From assembly GCF_000373965.1 (NCBI RefSeq), contig NZ_KB892857.1, positions 109,576 to 173,575 of the forward strand: a DNA stretch of 64,000 bases. The letters run 5' to 3'. Shown here one piece after another: positions 52,152 to 60,796 of this stretch. A model generated the notes under the pieces. It did no database searches, was not told where the DNA came from, and worked only from the letters and a program-made list of their open reading frames with translations. Every line of letters starts with the position of its first letter. The stretch's first letter is position 1. The DNA comes from Uliginosibacterium gangwonense DSM 18521. Lineage in GTDB: Bacteria > Pseudomonadota > Gammaproteobacteria > Burkholderiales > Rhodocyclaceae. Both the position numbers and the translations under genes were made by a program.

Positions 52152-52652
52152 ATGACAACAGTTACACTCGACGGCACCGCAGTAGACGTGGCAGGTTCAT
52201 TCCCCAGCAAGGGCCAACGTGCGCCTGCATTCACCCTGGTGGCCGCCGATCTGTCGAACCAGACCCTGGCAGGCTATGCTGGCAAGCGCAAGGTACTCAA
52301 CATCGTGCCGAGCCTGGACACAGGCGTCTGCGCCGCCTCTACCCGAAAGTTCAACGAAAAGGCGTCCGGCCTGGATAACACGGTAGTGCTGGTGATTTCA
52401 GCCGATCTGCCCTTTGCCGCCAGCCGCTTCTGCGTGGCCGAAGGGCTGAAGAACGTGATCACCCTATCCACCTTCCGCAACCCGGAATTCCGTCAGGCCT
52501 ATGGCGTGGATTTCGTCTCTGGCCCGCTGACGGGGCTGACTGCCCGTGCCGTGGTGGTGCTGGATGAAAACGATCAGGTCTTGCACGCCGAGCTGGTGTC
52601 GGAAGTGAAAAACGAGCCGAACTATGATGCAGCGCTGGCAGCCCTGGGCTAG
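52152..52652 (+). CDS. tpx: Thiol peroxidase Tpx
   Basis: A 166-residue atypical two-cysteine peroxiredoxin. The peroxidatic cysteine is in [15 protein letters not shown] and the resolving cysteine in [26 protein letters not shown] is the N-terminal fold signature. It reduces lipid and hydrogen peroxides with thioredoxin. ATG 52152 is preceded by AGGAG with proper spacing. It has its own strong terminator, followed at once by a palindromic repeat element. Confidence 0.95.
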   Translation: MTTVTLDGTAVDVAGSFPSKGQRAPAFTLVAADLSNQTLAGYAGKRKVLNIVPSLDTGVCAASTRKFNEKASGLDNTVVLVISADLPFAASRFCVAEGLKNVITLSTFRNPEFRQAYGVDFVSGPLTGLTARAVVVLDENDQVLHAELVSEVKNEPNYDAALAALG

Positions 52653-52672
52653 ACACCCCTGAGAACTGAATG

Positions 52673-52714
52673 AAAAAATCGCCCGGTGGCAAACAGCCAT
52701 CGGGCGATTTTTTT
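52673..52714 (+). terminator. Rho-independent terminator of tpx
   Basis: AAAAAATCGCCCGGTGGC and GCCATCGGGCGATTTTTTT form a stem with one GU pair around AAACA and end in a T run. Confidence 0.9.
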
Positions 52715-52828
52715 AGAAGCTGTAACAAAATGGAGTGCAGCGGTTCTGGCTAGGCGCGCTGCCGCAGACAGTACAGGTAGTACGGCAAGGCGGCGCAACA
52801 ACGCCAGAACCATTTTGTTACGGCTTCT
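52715..52828. repeat. Palindromic MITE-like element (114 bp)
   Basis: The ends AGAAGCTGTAACAAAATGG and CCATTTTGTTACGGCTTCT are inverted repeats with one mismatch. A second internal pair (GGTTCTGGC at 52742-52750 and GCCAGAACC at 52803-52811) extends the palindrome. The core CCGTACTACCTGTACTGTCT, read on the minus strand, is a motif I recall from dispersed betaproteobacterial repeats. It encodes nothing and lies between tpx and the convergent methyltransferase gene. Confidence 0.75.
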
Positions 52829-52837
52829 TAAGGCAGA

Positions 52838-53614
52838 TCAGGCGGGTTTGACAGCCTGATACTCAGACAGGATTGAAAGCCCGGCGGATTCAATATGCCG
52901 CCGCACCTCCACAAAACCGGCTGCCTGGAGTGTCAGCAACACCTGCTCAGGCGGCACACAGGCCTCGATGGTGTCCCAATAGTAGCGCCAGAGCTTGCAG
53001 GTACCCTTTTTCTGCCGACCCACCACGTAGGCCAGCAGCGGCACGATGCCCTTCATGTAGATCTTGAGCAGGAAACGCCCCCAGGCGGTCTGTGGCCGGG
53101 TGATTTCCAACAGGCAGAGCCGGGCACCGGGCTTCATGACGCGATGAAATTCGGCGAAGGCAACAGACAGGTCGCTGATGTGGCGCAGTGCGTAACCCAT
53201 GGAGAGAAAATCGAAACTGGCATCCGGGTAGGGGATCGCCTCGGCACGCCCTTCAACCAGCGTGATCCCTTCCGGCAGTTTGGCATTGGCCATCATGCCG
53301 GGGCTGGGGTCGACGCCGATCACGAGTTTGGCGTCCCCGGTAATGCGGGCGGCCTCACGGGCCACCAGACCGGTGCCCGTGCCCACGTCGACAATCCGCA
53401 TCCCCTCCTTGAGCCCGGCGCGCTGGAGCGCCTGCCCACGGTACCAGGGACCGGAGCCGAGGCCCAGGATGTGCTCCATACGGTCGTAATCTGCTGCGGT
53501 ACTATCGAACATCTGGCGGATAAAACCTGCACGCTCCTGCTCGTTGGCGTAATACTCGGTCAACGGCACGTGAGGTTCGTGGGCAACAGACATAGGCTTG
53601 GCATCTGCGTTCAT
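52838..53614 (-). CDS. Class I SAM-dependent methyltransferase (UbiE-like), pigment cluster
   Basis: A 258-residue methyltransferase. The SAM motif is IVDVGTGTGLVAREAAR, followed by GVDPSPGMM and FDFLSMGYALRHISD, the pattern of UbiE/Coq5-type enzymes. In this setting it likely methylates the aryl head group or a ring hydroxyl, as seen in aryl-polyene clusters; the true quinone UbiE is expected elsewhere. ATG 53614 is used, with ATG 53593 possible. It is the last gene of the minus-strand pigment unit. Confidence 0.83.
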   Translation of the reverse strand: MNADAKPMSVAHEPHVPLTEYYANEQERAGFIRQMFDSTAADYDRMEHILGLGSGPWYRGQALQRAGLKEGMRIVDVGTGTGLVAREAARITGDAKLVIGVDPSPGMMANAKLPEGITLVEGRAEAIPYPDASFDFLSMGYALRHISDLSVAFAEFHRVMKPGARLCLLEITRPQTAWGRFLLKIYMKGIVPLLAYVVGRQKKGTCKLWRYYWDTIEACVPPEQVLLTLQAAGFVEVRRHIESAGLSILSEYQAVKPA

Positions 53615-53628
53615 GGGAGCTTTCTGGC

Positions 53629-54396
53629 TCAGGCGGGTGGAGTGATCTTGTGAAAGATCAGGATAGGAAGGCGCAACACAAAGCCCACCATCAGACGGGT
53701 ATGCATCCAGGCGAGCAGGCGATTGTCGCGCCAATAGTTAAAATGGGAGACCCCGCCTTCGTCGGCACGCAGATACTTCACCGGCGCAGGCAGATTGATA
53801 GGGCGCACACCGCGCCAGCACAGGCGGACAACCGCCTCGGGATCAAAATCAAAACGCCGCATCCAGCGTTGCCCGCGCATAACCTGGCGCAGCGGTTCAA
53901 CGGGATAGACGCGAAAACCGTACAGTGAGTCGCCAATCCCCATCCAGAGGGTTTCGATATTGGCCAACCAGTTGGAGACTTTGCGCCCATTGACGCGCAA
54001 GGCCGGGGCGCTGGCATCAAAAACGGGCTTGCCCAGCACCATCTTGGCGGGATTTTGCTGCGAGCAGGCCATGAACTCAGGGATCAGCCCGGCCGGATGC
54101 TGCCCATCCGAATCCATTGCCAACGCGTGCGTAAAGCCCAGCCGCGCGGCCTCATCCAGCCCGTGGAGCACCGCCACCCCCTTGCCACAGTTTTGTGGCA
54201 ACACCAGCACACGCAGGCCATCGTCTGCCTCGGCCATGGCCTGCAAGCCCGCCGTGGTGCCATCCGTGCTGCCGTCGACCACCACCCACACGGGGTTCCA
54301 CTGCGCACGGGCGGCGCTCACTGTTTCATAGACCTTGGGCCCCGGGTTGTAGCTGGGGATGAGGACAAGATGGCTGGTGGAAGGCGTCTGAGTCAT
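53629..54396 (-). CDS. GT2 family glycosyltransferase
   Basis: A 255-residue family 2 glycosyltransferase: LVLIPSYNPGPKVYETV, the metal-binding ALAMDSDGQHP (DxD), and a C-terminal hydrophobic region. GT2 enzymes of this size occur in aryl-polyene and xanthomonadin clusters and may glycosylate the lipid carrier of the pigment. The start at 54396 overlaps the acyltransferase stop (ATGA). Donor and acceptor are unknown. Confidence 0.85.
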   Translation of the reverse strand: MTQTPSTSHLVLIPSYNPGPKVYETVSAARAQWNPVWVVVDGSTDGTTAGLQAMAEADDGLRVLVLPQNCGKGVAVLHGLDEAARLGFTHALAMDSDGQHPAGLIPEFMACSQQNPAKMVLGKPVFDASAPALRVNGRKVSNWLANIETLWMGIGDSLYGFRVYPVEPLRQVMRGQRWMRRFDFDPEAVVRLCWRGVRPINLPAPVKYLRADEGGVSHFNYWRDNRLLAWMHTRLMVGFVLRLPILIFHKITPPA

Positions 54397-55196
54397 GAAG
54401 CAACGGCTTTTCTGGCCTGGGGTTGCTCCAGGCTCTGGTTGGCGCAAGTTTCTGGTGATGCGTTCCCATTCATCGCCCGGGCAAAATAGGTTTGCAACTC
54501 TGCGGTCAGGCGGATGGGGTCATCCCCCGGCTGAAAGCGCGGCCCCAGACGGACGCTGAAGTGCACAGGCAAGTTGGTGCGCTTGAACGGTGGCCAGCCT
54601 TTACCCAGAAAATTGCTGTCGGTTTCAATGATGACCGTCTGGATCGGCACCCTGGCGCGGCAGGCAATAATGGCGGTGCTGGCTTTGAAGTCCTGGAGTC
54701 TGCCGCCTTCACTGCGGGTGCCCTCGGGGAAAAGCAGCAACTGATAACCATGTTCCAGCTCAGCAATGGCGCGCCGGATCATGCCGACAAACCAGTCATT
54801 GCGGATAAAACCGGCCAGCCGCGCCCCTGCGCCCATGAAGAAGTTGTCGATCAATTCGGCCTTGAGCACGCAGGCCGTATTCGGCAGACGCGACAAGACC
54901 ATCAGCGCATCAAGCAGACAGGGGTGGTTCGGGGCGATGATCAGCGGCCCTGCATCGCGCAAGGCATCCAGCTCGCGCAGATCAAAACGGCACACGCCCA
55001 ATACCTCCAGCCCCCACAGGTAGAGCCGGAAGCCCTTGGAAATACCGACCCGGCCAATATGCTGCCGCATCTTGCGCGGGAGCAGAAAACGCAGCGGGAT
55101 TGCCGCTGCCGACCACAGCAGGCAACCCTTGCCGAGTAAGAACCAGGCCAGGTAGATTGCAAGCTGCTCATAAAACCGTTTCAACATGCGATACAT
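54393..55196 (-). CDS. 1-acyl-glycerol-3-phosphate-type acyltransferase
   Basis: A 267-residue PlsC-like enzyme with an N-terminal membrane segment (AIYLAWFLLGKGCLLWSAAAI), the HX4D motif APNHPCLLDALMVL and FPEGTRSEGG as the substrate-binding motif. In aryl-polyene clusters the acyltransferase attaches the polyene to a lipid anchor. ATG 55196 is used; the frame goes on upstream to a TTG inside the MipA-type gene. It lies four bases after that gene. Confidence 0.87.
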   Translation of the reverse strand: MYRMLKRFYEQLAIYLAWFLLGKGCLLWSAAAIPLRFLLPRKMRQHIGRVGISKGFRLYLWGLEVLGVCRFDLRELDALRDAGPLIIAPNHPCLLDALMVLSRLPNTACVLKAELIDNFFMGAGARLAGFIRNDWFVGMIRRAIAELEHGYQLLLFPEGTRSEGGRLQDFKASTAIIACRARVPIQTVIIETDSNFLGKGWPPFKRTNLPVHFSVRLGPRFQPGDDPIRLTAELQTYFARAMNGNASPETCANQSLEQPQARKAVAS

Positions 55197-55200
55197 CCGT

Positions 55201-56043
55201 TCAGTCTGCCGACTCAATCAGTTCGGAAGAACGAGCCATCGTCCAGGTGATGGCGAAACCGGCAGACAGATAATCGCGCCGACGCACCAGGGGGCTATCC
55301 ACAAAGGCTGCGCCACGCAGATTGTCGTAGCGCACATAGGCGCCCAACCATACCGATTCATATTTACGCGACAGTGACACCAGGAACTGAGTACCGGAAT
55401 ACCCGCCCTTGGCCTGATAGGCGGGGCGATCCGCCCGGGCATAGGCTGCGTCCACATTGTAAATGTAGGCATGCTGCTGACGGGTTGCAAACACTGGGCC
55501 TGCCACCAGCCCCACATTCCACGCTCCGCCAACCTTGGGCAGATCCAGGTTCAGACGTGGCTGAAAAACCCAGCCCGCCCACTTGGGCTGGGTCTGCACC
55601 GTAAAGGCTGCGCGCATAGGCATGAGCAGGCGCAACTTGGCCCCCTGCTCCGATTCTTTCCACAGGTTCACGTCCAGCGAGGGGCCGAATTCAAACATCG
55701 GCTTCAGGTCTGGCATTCCTTCGCGGGCGCGATTGTTCTTGCTGCGCACGGGTGGCCCTGCGCTGACACTCATGTTGAGTTCGGCGCGTTCGTTTTCCAG
55801 CACCGTGGCGCGTACCCCGCTGCGATCAGCCTTGAGCCAATCCAGGCGGTACACGAACAGTGGGAATGGCAGCAGGTAATTGGTGACCTGATCCGAACCG
55901 CGATACTCCGGCATGCTGATCCCAGCCACACCTGCGCCCAATTCCCAGCGTGGCAGCATCTCTGCCCCGGCCTGCCCGGCCCATGCCCCACAGAGTGCAG
56001 CCAAGAACAGCCGGGGGAGGATACTTGCGCGTTTTGCTTGCAT
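55201..56043 (-). CDS. MipA/OmpV family outer-membrane protein
   Basis: A 280-residue protein with a signal peptide (LPRLFLAALCGAWAGQAGA) and the MipA/OmpV pattern: WELGAGVAGISMPEYRGSDQ at the start and DYLSAGFAITWTM near the end, typical of a 10- to 12-stranded barrel. It overlaps the chorismatase gene stop by one base, so it belongs to the pigment operon. A role in moving or placing the pigment in the outer membrane is inference. Confidence 0.85.
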   Translation of the reverse strand: MQAKRASILPRLFLAALCGAWAGQAGAEMLPRWELGAGVAGISMPEYRGSDQVTNYLLPFPLFVYRLDWLKADRSGVRATVLENERAELNMSVSAGPPVRSKNNRAREGMPDLKPMFEFGPSLDVNLWKESEQGAKLRLLMPMRAAFTVQTQPKWAGWVFQPRLNLDLPKVGGAWNVGLVAGPVFATRQQHAYIYNVDAAYARADRPAYQAKGGYSGTQFLVSLSRKYESVWLGAYVRYDNLRGAAFVDSPLVRRRDYLSAGFAITWTMARSSELIESAD

Positions 56044-57029
56044 CAGGTCTTGCTCCGTAAGCCAACTGCTTCGATTTCAACCAGCAATTCCACGCGGCAG
56101 ATATCTGCCTGCAGGTAGAACGCGCGGGGTTCGCAGCCCAGATGCTGCCGCAGCACCGAGGCCACCAGGGCCTGGTCTGCCGGGTCACGCAGAAAAACTT
56201 TCATTTCAAGTGCCTGGGTGGAATACCCACCTACGTGGGATTTGAGATTGGCCTGGGCGATCAGGGCCTCGATGTTGCGCAAGGTCTCTTCGGTCTGCGC
56301 CTTCACGTCCCCCAGGTGGACGCTTTCGTGCCCCACGATGCTGGCCGTGCCAGAAATGAACAAGGCCTCACAACCGGGCAGCTCAAGCAGGCTCGCACGC
56401 GAGAATGTCGGGCTGCGTGGGCCGTAGCGATCAGGATAGCGGTAGGCGCTGACCTGGCGCGGGTTCTCGATAGGCCGTGGGCGGGCATGTGCCGCCATGA
56501 AGTACAGCACCAAGTCCCCCTCGCCCGTGCCCAGGGCACAGGCTGCGGGTGCGCCTTCAAGGTGGTCCCGTCGTGCGGCGATGAAGGCATCCTGCCGCCC
56601 GATGTTGAACTGGCGATAGCGCTCCAGGCCGCCGCCATCCACATTGATACCCGGCAGGTAGTTCCAGCACCGCACCAGTTGGTTGAAGCTGGTATGGCGC
56701 ATTACCGCAAACAAGCGCTGATAGGCGAGCGCACTGGCCTGTTGCAAGGCGCTGGCCTGTGCGTTGGGCACAAAATCGTGCTCCGCAATGCTCATCGCTC
56801 CAAACAGCAGATGCTCAGTGTAGTGGTAGGCCACACCCTCCAGCACCCCCGTCTCACAGGGGGCGGTGCTGAGCCAGGTGGTGTATTCGTGTCCCCCGGC
56901 GGGCAGGCAAGCCATGGGAACAACAGCCAGGGTAGTCTGATGCGTGTGGGGCGTGCCATAGCAGGCGTCCCCCAGTACATGGAGGGCGTCATGTTTGGCG
57001 TCTTGACCATGCCGATACTGCAACAACAT
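56043..57029 (-). CDS. Chorismatase, FkbO/Hyg5/XanB2 family (hydroxybenzoate synthase)
   Basis: A 328-residue protein matching XanB2-type bifunctional chorismatases, which split chorismate into 3- and 4-hydroxybenzoate plus pyruvate. Key stretches are NVDGGGLERYRQFNIGRQ, ENPRQVSAYRYPDRYGPR, FISGTASIVGHESVHLGD and the YjgF-like TEETLRNIEALI. In Xanthomonas this enzyme supplies 3-hydroxybenzoate as the starter of xanthomonadin. Its place beside ketosynthase, ACP and acyltransferase genes strongly suggests the same use here. The start ATG 57029 is the first in frame, and the spacing to the ketosynthase is 19 bases. Confidence 0.88.
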   Translation of the reverse strand: MLLQYRHGQDAKHDALHVLGDACYGTPHTHQTTLAVVPMACLPAGGHEYTTWLSTAPCETGVLEGVAYHYTEHLLFGAMSIAEHDFVPNAQASALQQASALAYQRLFAVMRHTSFNQLVRCWNYLPGINVDGGGLERYRQFNIGRQDAFIAARRDHLEGAPAACALGTGEGDLVLYFMAAHARPRPIENPRQVSAYRYPDRYGPRSPTFSRASLLELPGCEALFISGTASIVGHESVHLGDVKAQTEETLRNIEALIAQANLKSHVGGYSTQALEMKVFLRDPADQALVASVLRQHLGCEPRAFYLQADICRVELLVEIEAVGLRSKT

Positions 57030-57048
57030 TGCGTTTCACCCGTCCGAA

Positions 57049-58302
57049 TCAGTGTGCGGCCTTGAAGGCCAACACGGCATTGCTGCCCCCGAAAGCAAAG
57101 GAACTGCTCAGGGCTGCGCGTAGAGGCTGTCCGTACAGACCACTGCGGACATGCGCAACACCTTCACAATCCTGTGCCACTTCGTCCAAGTGCGCCGTTG
57201 GGGGGATATTGCCTGAATGCAGGGCCTTCACCGTGATCAGCGCTTCCAGGGCACCCGCAGCACCCAGGGTGTGGCCATGCATCGACTTGGTGGCGCTGAC
57301 CGCCAACTGTGAGGCATGCTCACCAAACATGACCCGCAGGGCTTCGATTTCAGCCGGATCACCTTCGCGGGTGGCTGTACCGTGAGCGTTGACATAGCCC
57401 ACATCGGCGGGTGCCAGCCCGGCTTCATCCAGGGCGAACGAAAGTGCGCGCGCCTGCCCGGCGACACTGGGGCGCACGAGATGGCTGTGGTCACAGCTCT
57501 GGCCGTAACCGGCAAGTTCAGCATAGATCCGCGCACCACGGGCCACGGCGTGATCCCATTCTTCTAGAATCAAGGCCGCGCCGCCTTCGCCAAGCACCAA
57601 CCCGGCGCGCTTGGCCTGGAAGGGGCGGCAGGCGCGGTAAGCGGTTTCTTCTGTGCCGGGTGCCACGACACGCATGGCTTCCCAGGCGCGCATGACCGAA
57701 AACGACAAAGGCGCTTCCGACCCACCGGCAACAACCAGGTCCGACTCCCCGGACTGGATACGGCGCAGTGCCTCACCAATCGAAACAGAGGAAGACGAGC
57801 AGGCCACGGAATAGGTCAGGCACGCAGCCCCCAGGCCAAGCTGGATGGCAATGTGCGAAGCGGCCGCGTTGTTCATCGCCATCACCACCGAGAGCGGAGA
57901 GGCCCGATCTTTGCCCTGCACATAAAAATCGGTATAGCCCTGCTCAAAAGTCAGGGTGCCGCCCACACCTGTACCCCAGGAGACGCCATAGCGCTCACTC
58001 CCGGCACCGGTACGTGCCAGTCCGGCGTCGTCCCAGGCAGCAAAAGCGGCGGCCAGCCCCAGCTGCGCATAGCGGTCAGTCATGCCGGCCAGCGGACGCC
58101 CCAGCGCTTCGACCGGGTCAAAGGCGGAGCAATGAACCGCAACCTGTTCGAGCAGGGAAGGCGAAGTGGGATGCCGATACAGCCGTACTGCAGACTCGCC
58201 CTGCATCAGGCGATCAAAAAAATCCTGCAGCGACCCTCCAAATGGGCTGACCACCCCCAGCCCGGTAACGGCGACCCGGCGACTGCTCGTCGGCTTACTC
58301 AT
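57049..58302 (-). CDS. Beta-ketoacyl-ACP synthase (FabF-like), pigment cluster
   Basis: A 417-residue condensing enzyme: RRVAVTGLGVVSPFG, active Cys in SVACSSSSVSIGEAL, His residues in VNAHGTATREGDP and KSMHGHTLGAAGALEAL. It is distinct in sequence from the synthase at 47900-49093 and probably provides the second condensation activity of the pathway. Its start overlaps the ACP gene by eight bases. Confidence 0.9.
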   Translation of the reverse strand: MSKPTSSRRVAVTGLGVVSPFGGSLQDFFDRLMQGESAVRLYRHPTSPSLLEQVAVHCSAFDPVEALGRPLAGMTDRYAQLGLAAAFAAWDDAGLARTGAGSERYGVSWGTGVGGTLTFEQGYTDFYVQGKDRASPLSVVMAMNNAAASHIAIQLGLGAACLTYSVACSSSSVSIGEALRRIQSGESDLVVAGGSEAPLSFSVMRAWEAMRVVAPGTEETAYRACRPFQAKRAGLVLGEGGAALILEEWDHAVARGARIYAELAGYGQSCDHSHLVRPSVAGQARALSFALDEAGLAPADVGYVNAHGTATREGDPAEIEALRVMFGEHASQLAVSATKSMHGHTLGAAGALEALITVKALHSGNIPPTAHLDEVAQDCEGVAHVRSGLYGQPLRAALSSSFAFGGSNAVLAFKAAH

Positions 58303-58540
58303 TGGGCGCAGTGGTGGGCTTGAGTTTCTCGAAGATGGCGATCAGATCACCCACGGTTTCCGGACGCGGAATATCGTCGGGCATCCGTACCTTGTACTTG
58401 TCTTCCAGATCAAACATCAGATCAAGCAGCATCAGGGAGTCCACCCCAATGGCCTCCAGCTTGGATTCCAAAGTGATGGGCTCAGCAGGAGTACCAACCC
58501 GGCGCTGAATGAATTCCTTTAACAGCTCAAGCATTTCCAT
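58295..58540 (-). CDS. Acyl carrier protein, pigment cluster
   Basis: An 81-residue ACP with the phosphopantetheine-attachment serine in AIGVDSLMLLDLMFDLED. It would carry the growing aryl-polyene chain. As first gene of the minus-strand unit, it opens the ACP-KS-chorismatase-MipA-acyltransferase-GT2-methyltransferase series. ATG 58540 or 58534 are equivalent starts. Confidence 0.92.
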   Translation of the reverse strand: MEMLELLKEFIQRRVGTPAEPITLESKLEAIGVDSLMLLDLMFDLEDKYKVRMPDDIPRPETVGDLIAIFEKLKPTTAPNE

Positions 58541-58674
58541 GGCGAAGACGTCAAATATAAGTGATCGATTTTAATGGATTTTTACATGTAAACACACAAT
58601 TGCCACGCTGTTTTCCATGCGCCGGGGCAAAACAGCCTCCCCTCCACAGTGAGTCATCATCGTAGCGGTTGTTT

Positions 58675-59469
58675 TCAGAACGCCATCTGATAATCCACAA
58701 CGAGGGGCGCATGATCCGAGAAACGTTGCGCCTTGTACACACTGCTGGCCACCACATGCGGCACCAACGTGGGGGTGACCAGCTGGTAATCCAGACGCCA
58801 TCCCACATTATTGGCCCACGCCTGACCACGGTTGCTCCACCATGTATAGCACTCGCTGGTGGTATCCGGGTAGAGTGTGCGATAAGCGTCAGTCCACTGC
58901 CCCTGGGTCAGCACTTGCGCAATCCAGGCCCGCTCTTCAGGCAGGAAGCCGGAATTCTTCTGGTTGGATTTCCAGTTTTTCAGATCAATCTCGCGTGGGG
59001 CGATGTTCCAGTCTGCGCACACAATCACCCGGCGCCCGGAATCCCGCAGGCTATCCAGGTGGGGGCGGAAGCCTGCCAGGAACCGGAATTTTGCTTCCTG
59101 CCGCTCCTCCGAACTTGAGCCGGAGGGCACATACAGCGAAACAACGGAGAGCGGCCCATCGGCCAATTCATAATCAGCCTGGAGGTAGCGCCCTTCGGCA
59201 TCGAACTCGGCCACGCCCAAACCACGCACGATCCGTGCAGGCTCGCGTCTGGCATAGATCCCCACGCCACTGTAACCACGTTTTTCGGCACAGGCGAAGT
59301 AACCGGAATACCCGGCAGGATTCAACAAGGTTTCAGCCAGATCGGCTTCCTGGGCCTTGATTTCCTGCAGGCAGACAATGTCAGCCCCCGTACCTGCAAG
59401 CCAAGTGTGAAATCCTTTGCTGGAGGCTGATCGGAGGCCGTTGAGATTGAGGGTAATGACGCGTAACAT
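58675..59469 (-). CDS. xthA: Exodeoxyribonuclease III (XthA/ExoA)
   Basis: A 264-residue AP endonuclease/3'-exonuclease with the EEP fold: VITLNLNGLRSA, the metal ligand in VCLQEIKAQ, CADWNIAPREIDLKN and the C-terminal FSDHAPLVVDY. It removes abasic sites and 3' blocks in base-excision repair. It is divergent from pyrE, with which it is often adjacent in betaproteobacteria. Confidence 0.95.
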   Translation of the reverse strand: MLRVITLNLNGLRSASSKGFHTWLAGTGADIVCLQEIKAQEADLAETLLNPAGYSGYFACAEKRGYSGVGIYARREPARIVRGLGVAEFDAEGRYLQADYELADGPLSVVSLYVPSGSSSEERQEAKFRFLAGFRPHLDSLRDSGRRVIVCADWNIAPREIDLKNWKSNQKNSGFLPEERAWIAQVLTQGQWTDAYRTLYPDTTSECYTWWSNRGQAWANNVGWRLDYQLVTPTLVPHVVASSVYKAQRFSDHAPLVVDYQMAF

Positions 59470-59501
59470 CGGGAGAATTCTCCATTGTTATCAAATTTAT
59501 C

Positions 59502-60146
59502 GTGAGCTTCAGCCAGGATTTTCTCGCACTTGCCCAACAAAAGGGTGTCCTTCGTTTTGGCGAATTCAAAACAAAGGCCGGGCGCCTGTCGCCCTATTTC
59601 TTCAATACTGCCCTATTTGACGATGGTTTGTCTTTCGGTGAGCTGTGTGGTTATTACGCGCAGGCAATCCTGGCCTCCGGCATTAAATTTGATACCCTCT
59701 TCGGCCCGGCTTACAAGGGCATTCCGCTGGCCGCAGGCACAGCCATGCACCTGGCCGCACAAGGGCACAACAAGCCGTTCTGCTTCAACCGCAAGGAAGC
59801 CAAGGATCATGGCGAAGGCGGCACCATCGTGGGGGCCCCGCTGCGTGGCCGGGTGCTGGTACTCGACGACGTGATCTCGGCAGGCACCTCGGTGCGGGAA
59901 TCCGCCGACATGATCAAGGCCGCCGGAGCGGAACTTGCCGGGGTGGTCATCGCCCTGGACCGCATGGAACGTGGCACGGGCGAGAAGAGTGCAGTGCAGG
60001 AGGTGCGCGATACTTTTGGGGTGCCTGTCATTCCTGTTGCTACACTTGAAGACCTGATGCAGTTCATTGTCGGCACGCCAGCACTTACCACCTATCTGCC
60101 TGCGGTGAAGCAATACCGCGCCACTTATGGAGTTGGGCATTCATGA
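59502..60146 (+). CDS. pyrE: Orotate phosphoribosyltransferase PyrE
   Basis: A 214-residue enzyme that converts orotate and PRPP to OMP. Signatures are FKTKAGRLSPYFFNTALF, the KDHGEGGTIVGAPL loop and the PRPP motif RVLVLDDVISAGTSVRES. The start is GTG at 59502 with no convincing ribosome-binding site, the only usable initiator for the conserved N-terminus (SFSQDFLALAQ). It overlaps the next gene by four bases. Confidence 0.95.
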   Translation: MSFSQDFLALAQQKGVLRFGEFKTKAGRLSPYFFNTALFDDGLSFGELCGYYAQAILASGIKFDTLFGPAYKGIPLAAGTAMHLAAQGHNKPFCFNRKEAKDHGEGGTIVGAPLRGRVLVLDDVISAGTSVRESADMIKAAGAELAGVVIALDRMERGTGEKSAVQEVRDTFGVPVIPVATLEDLMQFIVGTPALTTYLPAVKQYRATYGVGHS

Positions 60147-60781
60147 GCCTTGTCCGGGCCTTTTTCCTGTGCGCATTCTTCCTGCCATGGAGCGCCCATG
60201 CAGCGGAACAGTCGTTCTGCTGCAATGACGCCAGCGGACGGCGCGTCTGTGGCAACCCCTTGCCCTCGGTCTGCTATGACCGTGGCTACCGTGAGTTAAG
60301 CCGTGGCGGCAATCTCGTCAAGGAGGTCGAGCCGCCCCTGACGCCGGAGCAACGTGCCAAACGCGATGCCGAGATCAAGGCCAAGAAGGATCGGCTGGCG
60401 GCAGAGGCTGCAGCCAGCCGCCGCGATCAGGTATTGCTTGACAGCTACCCCACTCTGGCCGATCTGGACAAGCGGCGCGACCAGGAACTGGGCATCGTGG
60501 GTGAAGAATTGCGCATCAACCATGCCCGTGAGTCCCAGATACTGGCAGCGCGTGCTGAGCTGGACAAGAAGAAGGCTGCATTGGGCAACAAGAAGATTCC
60601 GCCCAGGCTGGAAGCGGACCTGGAATCCAATGACCTGGAACTCTCCAGTGTGCGCATGATCTTGGGCAGCAAGCAGAAGGAATATGATGCCCTCAAGACT
60701 CGTTTCGATAATGACAGAAAACGCTATACCGAACTGATCGGAGCGCCGCCACCACCCAGCCCCCAACCGGCAAAAAGATAA
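60143..60781 (+). CDS. Periplasmic coiled-coil protein (DUF4124-like start)
   Basis: A 212-residue protein with a signal peptide (FFLCAFFLPWSAHA) and a short cysteine-containing domain (FCCNDASGRRVCGNPLPSVC) resembling DUF4124, a small module found at the start of many betaproteobacterial periplasmic proteins. The remainder (about residues 60-195) is a long charged coiled coil (ELDKKKAALGNKKIPPRLEA) ending in a proline-rich tail. The function is unknown. It is coupled to pyrE by ATGA overlap. Confidence 0.78.
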   Translation: MSLVRAFFLCAFFLPWSAHAAEQSFCCNDASGRRVCGNPLPSVCYDRGYRELSRGGNLVKEVEPPLTPEQRAKRDAEIKAKKDRLAAEAAASRRDQVLLDSYPTLADLDKRRDQELGIVGEELRINHARESQILAARAELDKKKAALGNKKIPPRLEADLESNDLELSSVRMILGSKQKEYDALKTRFDNDRKRYTELIGAPPPPSPQPAKR

Positions 60782-60796
60782 AGGTCAAAACCTACC

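Noticed and set aside
58541-58674. Small gene between the ACP and xthA
   Set aside because: The 134-base gap shows only fragments of frames running in from xthA and no ribosome-binding site.
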